The notes below the pieces were generated by a model. The model did no database searches. It was not told where the DNA came from and saw only the letters and a list, made by a program, of their open reading frames with translations. Both the position numbers and the translations under genes were made by a program. Shown here one piece after another: positions 1 to 4,885 of a DNA stretch of 5,750 nt (position 1 is the stretch's first letter; each line of letters starts with the position of its first letter). Location of the stretch: contig JAHELH010000167.1 of NCBI GenBank assembly GCA_024644285.1, forward strand, positions 1 to 5,750, written 5' to 3'. The DNA is from Paracoccaceae bacterium (GTDB lineage Bacteria > Pseudomonadota > Alphaproteobacteria > Rhodobacterales > Rhodobacteraceae).

Positions 1-510
1 TCGCTCGAACACCTGATCGCCGAATACAGCCTAACCGCTGCCGGCGTCGCCGCGCTGCGCGTCACCCTGCCCGATGACCGCTTCGTCATCGTCGACGACC
101 GCGACATGCCCGACGTCTGCGTTCAGCACATGCTCGCACTGATGCTGCTCGACGGCGGCGTCAGCTTCGCCACCTCGCACGACAGGGCGCGGATGGACGC
201 GCCGGAGATCCGCGAGATCAGGGGGAAGATCACCGCGATCCCCTCGGCGGACCTCACCGCGGCGCGCCCCGCCCGGCAGGCCATCGTCGAGCTCGACCTC
301 GCCGACGGCCGCACGGTCTCGCACCGCACTCGCGCGGTCCGGGGAACCCCCGACAACCCGATGACCGGGGCCGAGGTCGAGGCCAAGGCGCGCGACCTGA
401 TTGCACCAGTCCTTGGGGCCGCCCGCTCTGACGACCTCCTCGCCGAGCTCCGCGACATTGCCGGGCTCGACGATGTCCGCCGCCTTACTCCGCTGCTTCA
501 GGTCATGTAG
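1..510 (+). CDS. MmgE/PrpD family protein, C-terminal part (5' truncated by window edge)
   Basis: The reading frame is open from base 1 to the TAG at 508-510, giving 169 residues without a start codon in view. Family members are usually about 450 aa, so roughly two thirds lies upstream. The visible part is the C-terminal region of MmgE/PrpD proteins. A helix with MPDVCVQHMLALMLLDGG (residues 36-53) is followed by a small beta-rich segment (ARQAIVELDLADGRTVSHRT) and then the family-typical GTPDNPMTGAEVEAKARDL near 116-134. Characterised members include 2-methylcitrate dehydratase (PrpD), cis-aconitate decarboxylase and iminodisuccinate epimerase; the substrate here cannot be read. The QHMLA.MLLDG helix differs from the matching region in the two MmgE/PrpD genes at 1370-4127, so it belongs to another subfamily and is not a third recent copy. 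The 3' end overlaps the convergent SDR gene by 13 bases. Confidence 0.88.
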   Translation, partial: SLEHLIAEYSLTAAGVAALRVTLPDDRFVIVDDRDMPDVCVQHMLALMLLDGGVSFATSHDRARMDAPEIREIRGKITAIPSADLTAARPARQAIVELDLADGRTVSHRTRAVRGTPDNPMTGAEVEAKARDLIAPVLGAARSDDLLAELRDIAGLDDVRRLTPLLQVM

Positions 511-1259
511 AGCCCGCCCGAGACGTGCACGGTCTGCCCAGTCATGAACCGGGCATGCGGCATGCACATCCCGACGATTACGCCGGCAGCCTCCTCGACC
601 GTACCCTCGCGGCCAAGCGGGATCCGGTCGGCCGGTATCGGCGACTTCCCCGCCGACGCCGACCGCTCGCCGCCGATCTTACCCGGCGCCACGCAGTTCG
701 CAGTGATCCCCCGGTCGGCGAATTCCACCGCCAGCGCCTTGGCAAGCCCGGTCAGGCCCGCCTTGGCGGCACAGACATGCGCCCGCTTCGCCGCCCCGAT
801 ATGCGCCGTCACGCCGCCGATCAGCACAATCGTGCCGCCGCCGCCCGCGATCATCAGCGGTAGCGCGGCGCGGGAGATCAAAAACGCACCGTCGAGTACC
901 ACCGCGTTGATCTCGCGCCACTCCTCCAGCGTCATCTCGATGAAGGGCGCCTGCCGTCGGATCGCCGCGTTGCTTACCAGCACGTCGAGCCGGCCGAACG
1001 ACTTCCGCGCCGCCTCCGCCATCAGCGCCACATCCGCCTCTGCCGACACATCGCCCAAGACGACCTCGGCGCGGCGGCCAAGCCCCCGGATTTCATCCGC
1101 GACCGCGGCGATCTCGTCCCTCGCCGACTTCGCGGTGATCACGAGGTCTGCCCCCGCCCGCGCGAGGCCCAGCGCTGTCGCCCGGCCGATCCGCCGCGAG
1201 GCGCCGGTGACCAGCGCCACCTTTCCGTCGAGCCTGTGTAAGGTGTCCGCTTCGGTCAT
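498..1259 (-). CDS. SDR family oxidoreductase lacking the canonical catalytic Ser and Tyr
   Basis: This is a complete 253-aa classical short-chain dehydrogenase/reductase, FabG-like in length. Visible landmarks are the cofactor loop TGASRRIG (18-25), D70 in GDVS, the SNAA motif (96-99), N118 in the helix after EEWREI, K166, the APG motif at 191-193, and a C-terminal TGQTVHVSGGLYM. Basic residues R22 and R23 in the glycine-rich loop, K44 after the second strand, and no acidic residue there suggest NADP(H), though this is an inference. The usual YxxxK reads VCAAK, with V162 at the Tyr position, and the Ser position 13 residues upstream is G149. From memory, an AHV.AAK variant recurs in a subset of SDRs, so this is probably a subfamily trait and not a sequencing error. 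The protein may be a non-reductase, a structural partner, or use another chemistry. The start at 1259 follows a good ribosome binding site. The gene is divergent from the 1370-5750 operon and convergent with the MmgE/PrpD fragment. Confidence 0.9.
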   Translation of the reverse strand: MTEADTLHRLDGKVALVTGASRRIGRATALGLARAGADLVITAKSARDEIAAVADEIRGLGRRAEVVLGDVSAEADVALMAEAARKSFGRLDVLVSNAAIRRQAPFIEMTLEEWREINAVVLDGAFLISRAALPLMIAGGGGTIVLIGGVTAHIGAAKRAHVCAAKAGLTGLAKALAVEFADRGITANCVAPGKIGGERSASAGKSPIPADRIPLGREGTVEEAAGVIVGMCMPHARFMTGQTVHVSGGLYMT

Positions 1260-1263
1260 CCGT

Positions 1264-1270
1264 ACCCTCC
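1264..1270 (-). promoter_or_regulatory. Ribosome binding site of the SDR gene
   Basis: On the minus strand the bases read GGAGGGT and end four bases before the ATG at 1259. This is a strong Shine-Dalgarno match with slightly short spacing, and it supports the 253-aa start. Confidence 0.65.
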
Positions 1271-1305
1271 GTCATTTCTCGAGCTTCCGCCTCCGCGCTG
1301 TAGCG

Positions 1306-1328
1306 GAATCGTCAAATGTTGACAATTC
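1306..1328. promoter_or_regulatory. Operator-like imperfect palindrome between divergent genes
   Basis: The left arm GAATCGTCAA (1306-1315) and right arm TTGACAATTC (1319-1328) are reverse complements except for one pair (C1310 and A1324), around a 3-base centre ATG. It lies in the only real intergenic region of the window, between the divergent SDR and MmgE/PrpD genes, 46 bp from the SDR start and 41 bp from the GTG start at 1370. The size and two-fold symmetry fit a dimeric repressor or activator site. The TTGTCAAC/TTGACAA core resembles operators of FCD-type GntR regulators, which commonly control carboxylate catabolism, but that assignment is inferred from memory. The right arm contains a TTGACA hexamer, so a bound regulator would cover a -35-like element. 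Confidence 0.6.
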
Positions 1329-1347
1329 GAACCGCAATTAGAAAGTT
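1319..1347 (+). promoter_or_regulatory. Possible sigma-70 promoter for the 1370-5750 operon
   Basis: A perfect -35 hexamer TTGACA lies at 1319-1324, inside the palindrome. At a spacing of 16-17 the -10 region (about 1341-1347, GAAAGTT) is a poor match to TATAAT, so the call is weak. It is supported mainly by position, just upstream of the ribosome binding site at 1355. A weak -10 would be consistent with an activated promoter. Confidence 0.3.
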
Positions 1348-1354
1348 GCCAACC

Positions 1355-1363
1355 AAGGGAGGA
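1355..1363 (+). promoter_or_regulatory. Ribosome binding site that fixes the GTG start at 1370
   Basis: AAGGGAGGA is followed by a 6-base spacer and then GTG at 1370. This decides the start against an in-frame ATG at 1316, which sits at the centre of the palindrome, has no Shine-Dalgarno sequence, and would add 18 residues unlike the N-terminus of the family. Confidence 0.75.
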
Positions 1364-1369
1364 CCGGTC

Positions 1370-2740
1370 GTGGGCGCACAGGATTCGACGCTTTCGGAAC
1401 GCCTCGCGGGCTGGCTCGCGAGCCTCGCGCCGGGAGACGTGCCGCCCGAGGCACGGGCGATCGCCACCCGCGACCTCGTCGATGCCGCGGGCCTTTGCCT
1501 CGCCGCCCGGCGCACAGACTACCTCGCGCAGGTGATCGCCGCCTCCGAACTCGGCCGCTGCACCGTGGTCGGCCAGGCGGCGCGACTCGATCCCGCCGGT
1601 GCCGCCTTCGCCGGCGGTGTTGCGATCCACGGCGAAGACTTCGACGACACCCTCGAAGGCGCGCCGATCCGGGTCGGCGCCATGGTGATCCCGGCGGTCC
1701 TCGCGGCGGCGGAGCGCGAAGGGCTCGGCGGCGCCCGCACGATGCTCGGGATCACCGCCGGGCTCGAGTCGGTCTGCCGCCTGAACCACGTAGCGGCCGG
1801 GCACATGCACCGTGCCGGCTTCCACCCGGTCGGCATTATCGGCGCGCTCGGCGCGGCCGCGGGTGTCTGCGTGGCGCTCGGGCTCGACCGCGACCGGACA
1901 GCGGCGGCCTTTGGCATCGCCGGCAGCTTCTCCTCGGGTATCCTCGAATACCTCACCGACGGCGCCTGGACCAAGCGGCTGCATCCCGGCTGGGCCGCGC
2001 AATCCGGCTTGCGCGCCGCGCTGATTGCCCGGCAAGGCTTTTTCGCACCCCGGACGATTTTCGAGGGCGCGCACAACTTTTTCCGGACCTTCGCGCCGAC
2101 TGCCGAGCCGGATTACAGCCACATCACCGACAGTCTGGGGGCGGACTGGTACATGACGCGGATTGTGTTCAAGCCCTATGCCTGCGGGACGATGATTCAT
2201 CCCTACATCGACTGCGCCCGGCGCCTTGCGGCCGATGGTATTCGCGCAGAGAACGTCGCGCGGATCGATTGCGACACCGGCGAGGGCCTCATTCACCGGC
2301 TTTGGGAGCCGCTTGCCGAAAAGCAGCGGCCGTCCAGCGGCTATGCCGCAAAGTTCTCGATGCCGTTCTGCATGGCGCTGGGTTTCTACGAGGACGATGC
2401 TGGCCTCGCCGAGTTCGACGATGCGGTCGTCGAGCGGGAAGACCTGCTCGCACTGGCGGGAAAGATCTTTTATCGGATCGATCCGGACAACCCCTACCCT
2501 CGCAATTACACAGGCGATCTGGAGGTTGCACTGAAGAACGGCAGGGTCCTGCGCTACCACCAGCCGCACATGCGCGGAGGCCAGCATGAACCGCTGAGCG
2601 ACGACGACATTCAAACCAAGTTCATGGCCAACGCCCGATGGGGTGGATGGACCGAAGACAAGGCGCGCAGGCTGGCAAGCTGGTGCAAGGCACTGGATGA
2701 CGCCCCCGATGTCTCGGGCCTGTCTGAGTTTGCCGGATGA
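1370..2740 (+). CDS. MmgE/PrpD family protein, tandem copy 1 (altered active-site positions)
   Basis: This 456-aa cytosolic protein has the full length of an MmgE/PrpD member. Its N-terminal helical domain holds IHGEDFDDT (86-94), followed by GFHPVG (150-155), DGAWTKRLHPGWAAQSG (197-213), FEGAHNFF (231-238) and FKPYACGTMIHP (267-278). The C-terminal part carries AKFSMPF (327-333) and DNPYPRNYTGDLEVALKNG. Family members act on small di- and tricarboxylates; the substrate is not recognisable. Compared from memory with the active-site residues of mammalian cis-aconitate decarboxylase (D93, T97, H103, H159, K207, K272, Y318), this protein keeps D90, T94, H152, K202 and K268. It has R101 where His is expected and F333 where Tyr is expected. 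The next gene keeps both. It starts at GTG 1370 and is the first gene of the probable operon, with 10 bases between its stop and the next start. Paralogous decay, a changed substrate or a heteromeric partner role are all possible. Confidence 0.9.
   Translation: MGAQDSTLSERLAGWLASLAPGDVPPEARAIATRDLVDAAGLCLAARRTDYLAQVIAASELGRCTVVGQAARLDPAGAAFAGGVAIHGEDFDDTLEGAPIRVGAMVIPAVLAAAEREGLGGARTMLGITAGLESVCRLNHVAAGHMHRAGFHPVGIIGALGAAAGVCVALGLDRDRTAAAFGIAGSFSSGILEYLTDGAWTKRLHPGWAAQSGLRAALIARQGFFAPRTIFEGAHNFFRTFAPTAEPDYSHITDSLGADWYMTRIVFKPYACGTMIHPYIDCARRLAADGIRAENVARIDCDTGEGLIHRLWEPLAEKQRPSSGYAAKFSMPFCMALGFYEDDAGLAEFDDAVVEREDLLALAGKIFYRIDPDNPYPRNYTGDLEVALKNGRVLRYHQPHMRGGQHEPLSDDDIQTKFMANARWGGWTEDKARRLASWCKALDDAPDVSGLSEFAG
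2171..2190 (+). repeat. 20-nt block identical to 3546-3565 in the neighbouring paralogue
   Basis: The sequence AAGCCCTATGCCTGCGGGAC encodes KPYACG plus the start of the next codon, and recurs exactly at 3546-3565 in the same frame. It marks the conserved lysine loop in both tandem genes and reflects common descent plus strong selection. It is not a mobile repeat. Confidence 0.8.
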
Positions 2741-2744
2741 GGAG
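2739..2744 (+). promoter_or_regulatory. Ribosome binding site of tandem copy 2
   Basis: GAGGAG overlaps the TGA stop of the upstream gene and lies 6 bases before ATG 2751. It decides this start over an in-frame ATG at 2643, which would overlap the upstream gene by about 100 bases and add 36 residues unlike the family. Confidence 0.75.
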
Positions 2745-2750
2745 TTGCCA

Positions 2751-4127
2751 ATGACTGGAACCGTTTCTGCACGGATCGCTGAATGGATCACCGAACTCGC
2801 GCTAGAGGACATCCCGGAACCCGCCAGGATCGCTGCCGAAGACACGGTGATCGACACGGTGGCGCTGGCGGTGGCGGCGCTGGATACAGACTATGGCCAC
2901 GCTGTGCGCAAAGCTTTTCCGGGGGACGGCCCGGCAACGGTATGGGGTCTTCCGGGCGGGGCAGATTCGACCGCCGCCGCCGTGATCAACGGAACCTGCG
3001 GCCATGGCGAGGACTACGACAACACCTATGAAGGCTGCCCGGTGCATTCCGGCGTCGTCATCGTGCCTGCGCTCTTTGCCGCGGGGGAGGCAATGGCGCT
3101 GACCGCGTCCGACGTGGCGCGCGGCATCGTGGTGGGCATCGAGATCGCCAACAGGCTCGGCGCGGTCACGGGCCGCGCGACCCACTCGGCGGGATTTCAC
3201 CCCACGGCGATCTTCGGGACGATGGGCGCGGCCGCCGGAGTGGCGGTGGCCTTGCGCCAGACCTCGCGCCAAATCATGGACACGCTCGGCGTGGCCGGTT
3301 CCATGGCCGCGGGCATCATAGAATACCTTGCTGACGGCAGTTGGACCAAGCGCATGCACGCGGGCTGGGCGGCGCAGTCCGGAATCGCGGCAGCACGCAT
3401 GGGCGCGGCGGGATTTCGCGGACCGTCAACCGTGTTCGAGGGAAGCCACGGGCTATACGCCGCCTTCGCACCCTCGATCACGCCCGAGATCGAACGGATC
3501 ACGGAAGGTCTGGGCACCCGCTGGGAGGCAGCCAATGTCGCCTTTAAGCCCTATGCCTGCGGGACCATGACGCAGCCATTTATCGATTGCGCCATCCGGC
3601 TGCGCAGGGCCGGCGTCAATCCGGTCGAGATCGAAAGCATCCTTTGTGAAGTCGGCGAGGGCACCGTGCACCGCCTGTGGGAACCGATCGAGCTGAAACG
3701 GAAGCCGCCCGGCGCCTACGGTGCGAAATTCTCGGGCCCCTACGCCGTCGCTTCCGGGCTCGTTTACGGAGGCGCGGGCCTCGCGCAGTTCACCGAAAAG
3801 GCGGTAGCGGCGCACGAGGTACTCCAGTTGGCGGGAAAGGTCTCCTATGTAATCAATCCCGATGACCCCTATCCGAAGAACTACACCGGCCACGTCCGTG
3901 CCAAGCTGAAGGATGGCCGGATCGTCGAAGAGCGGCAGGGGCAGCTGCGGGGCGGAACGCGGGACCCGTTGCCCCGGTCCGAAATCCTCGGCAAGGCGCG
4001 CGCGAACCTGGAGTTCTCGGGGTGCGACGCGTCGGCGGCCGACACCCTTGCCGAATTCGCGCGCAAGCTGTTCGACGGCGGAGACGCAGCGTTCGACGGG
4101 CACGCGCTGCGCGCACTGGGCCGTTGA
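2751..4127 (+). CDS. MmgE/PrpD family protein, tandem copy 2 (intact active-site set)
   Basis: This 458-aa cytosolic member of the MmgE/PrpD family is about half identical by eye to the preceding gene over the central block (copy 2 residues 146-240). It shares the same motifs: GHGEDYDNT (84-92), CPVHSG (96-101), GFHPTA (148-153), SWTKRMHAGWAAQSG (197-211), FKPYACGTM (265-273), AKFSGPY (325-331) and DPYPKNYTG. All seven positions matching the active site of mammalian cis-aconitate decarboxylase appear present: D88, T92, H99, H150, K200, K266 and Y331. It is therefore the likelier catalyst of the pair. The reaction is probably a dehydration, epimerisation or decarboxylation of a small carboxylate, but the substrate is unknown. 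It probably arose from the neighbour by tandem duplication. Its stop codon TGA shares one base with the ATG of the membrane protein gene downstream, so translation is likely coupled. Confidence 0.92.
   Translation: MTGTVSARIAEWITELALEDIPEPARIAAEDTVIDTVALAVAALDTDYGHAVRKAFPGDGPATVWGLPGGADSTAAAVINGTCGHGEDYDNTYEGCPVHSGVVIVPALFAAGEAMALTASDVARGIVVGIEIANRLGAVTGRATHSAGFHPTAIFGTMGAAAGVAVALRQTSRQIMDTLGVAGSMAAGIIEYLADGSWTKRMHAGWAAQSGIAAARMGAAGFRGPSTVFEGSHGLYAAFAPSITPEIERITEGLGTRWEAANVAFKPYACGTMTQPFIDCAIRLRRAGVNPVEIESILCEVGEGTVHRLWEPIELKRKPPGAYGAKFSGPYAVASGLVYGGAGLAQFTEKAVAAHEVLQLAGKVSYVINPDDPYPKNYTGHVRAKLKDGRIVEERQGQLRGGTRDPLPRSEILGKARANLEFSGCDASAADTLAEFARKLFDGGDAAFDGHALRALGR
3546..3565 (+). repeat. Second copy of the 20-nt block at 2171-2190
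   Basis: An exact copy of the block in tandem copy 1, again encoding the KPYACG loop that holds the conserved lysine (K266). It is the longest exact match noticed between the paralogues. Confidence 0.8.
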
Positions 4128-4885
4128 TGGACCCGACGCTTCTGACACCTGAAAGCTCCGCGCTGGCCGCCGGTGTCAGCTTTGCGGCGGCGGCGCTGGG
4201 CGCGGTTGCCGGCATGAGATCGGGCCTGATCGTGACGGCGGTCCTGACGCCGGTCGTCGGCGCGAAAGCCGTGGTCCCGATGATCTCGGTCATGATGCTT
4301 CTGACAAATGCGGCGCGTGTCTGGGCGTTCCGGCATGATCTAGCGCCCGCGCATGTCCTGCGGGTCGCCGGGGTCGCCATACCGGCAGCCGCGCTCGGCG
4401 CGCTGGCATTCGTGCGGCTCGACGGGCCGATCATACAGGCCGGTCTTGGCGTAGTCCTGATCGTCTCGATGCCGCTGCGGCGCTGGCTTTCCGGCCGCAG
4501 CGTCACACCGTCGAGCGGTCAAGTGGCAGCGGTGTGGGGCCTCTTCGGGTTCCTGTCATCGCTCGTGGTCGGCGCCGGCGTGCTGGTCATCCCGATCCTG
4601 ATGGGCCTGGGGCTGGCAGGACCTGCCGTGATCGCGACCGATGCCGCGATCTCGGTCATCGTGAATCTCGCCAAGACGCTGTTCTTTGGGCAGCTTGATG
4701 CGCTGCGGTTCGAGCTATTCGTTTTCGCCATAGTGCTCGGCCTGATCGGCGTTCCGGGCACCTGGGCTTGGGCATGGCTTGTCCGCAGAACGCCGATCCG
4801 GATCCACACCCTCTTGATCGAGGCTGCTATCGTCCTTGGCGGCGCGGCGCTGCTCTACGGCGCTCTAAGGGGAACGAGCCCATGA
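4127..4885 (+). CDS. TSUP family (TauE/SafE) membrane transporter, probable sulfite or organosulfur-anion exporter
   Basis: This 252-aa integral membrane protein of the inner membrane has about eight hydrophobic segments, at roughly residues 11-29, 33-50, 51-66, 76-96, 100-117, 134-163, 168-186, 195-218 and 228-246 (some pairs may be single hairpins). The second half has the TSUP pattern GFLSSLVVGAGVLVIPIL followed by ATDAAISVIVNLAKTLFFG. The N-terminal repeat (VAGMRSGLIVTAVLTP) is the matching half of the internal duplication usual in this family. Known TSUP members export sulfite, sulfoacetate or related anions, or move taurine-derived sulfur; others are uncharacterised. The start at ATG 4127 overlaps the upstream stop by one base. 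Earlier in-frame starts would sit inside the MmgE/PrpD gene and add a charged arginine-rich tail. No strong Shine-Dalgarno precedes it, so coupled translation is likely. Its position between a carboxylate enzyme and a rhodanese points to sulfur export. Confidence 0.87.
   Translation: MDPTLLTPESSALAAGVSFAAAALGAVAGMRSGLIVTAVLTPVVGAKAVVPMISVMMLLTNAARVWAFRHDLAPAHVLRVAGVAIPAAALGALAFVRLDGPIIQAGLGVVLIVSMPLRRWLSGRSVTPSSGQVAAVWGLFGFLSSLVVGAGVLVIPILMGLGLAGPAVIATDAAISVIVNLAKTLFFGQLDALRFELFVFAIVLGLIGVPGTWAWAWLVRRTPIRIHTLLIEAAIVLGGAALLYGALRGTSP
4867..4873 (+). promoter_or_regulatory. Ribosome binding site of the rhodanese gene
   Basis: AAGGGGA lies inside the end of the transporter gene, 8 bases before the ATG at 4882. 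It supports that start and the ATGA overlap. Confidence 0.6.

Noticed and set aside
1..510. Fragment read as a pseudogene remnant
   Set aside because: The frame is uninterrupted up to the window edge and ends with a normal family C-terminus. The missing part is explained by the window boundary.
1306..1328. Palindrome read as an intrinsic terminator
   Set aside because: The stem is AT-rich for this genome, there is no following T-run, and it lies between divergent starts where no transcript should end.
544..1341. A 265-codon open frame on the plus strand opposite the SDR
   Set aside because: The protein is a low-complexity Ser/Ala/Pro/Arg string, has no ribosome binding site and overlaps the whole SDR gene, whose motifs are unmistakable.
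2643..2750. Longer N-terminus for MmgE/PrpD copy 2 starting at 2643
   Set aside because: It would overlap the end of copy 1, has no Shine-Dalgarno, and does not look like the family. GAGGAG at 2739-2744 marks ATG 2751.
1256..2857. A 533-codon open frame on the minus strand
   Set aside because: It is antisense to the well-supported MmgE/PrpD gene. Its protein is Arg- and Gly-rich with no recognisable domain, as expected from an antisense frame in high-GC DNA with strong third-position bias.
4022..4126. Longer N-terminus for the TSUP transporter starting at 4022
   Set aside because: The extension is Arg-rich, lies inside the upstream gene, and is unlike TSUP N-termini. ATG 4127 at the stop-start overlap is the natural start.
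3453..4148. A 231-codon minus-strand open frame under MmgE/PrpD copy 2
   Set aside because: It is an antisense shadow with no family resemblance, and it lies over a gene with clear conserved motifs.
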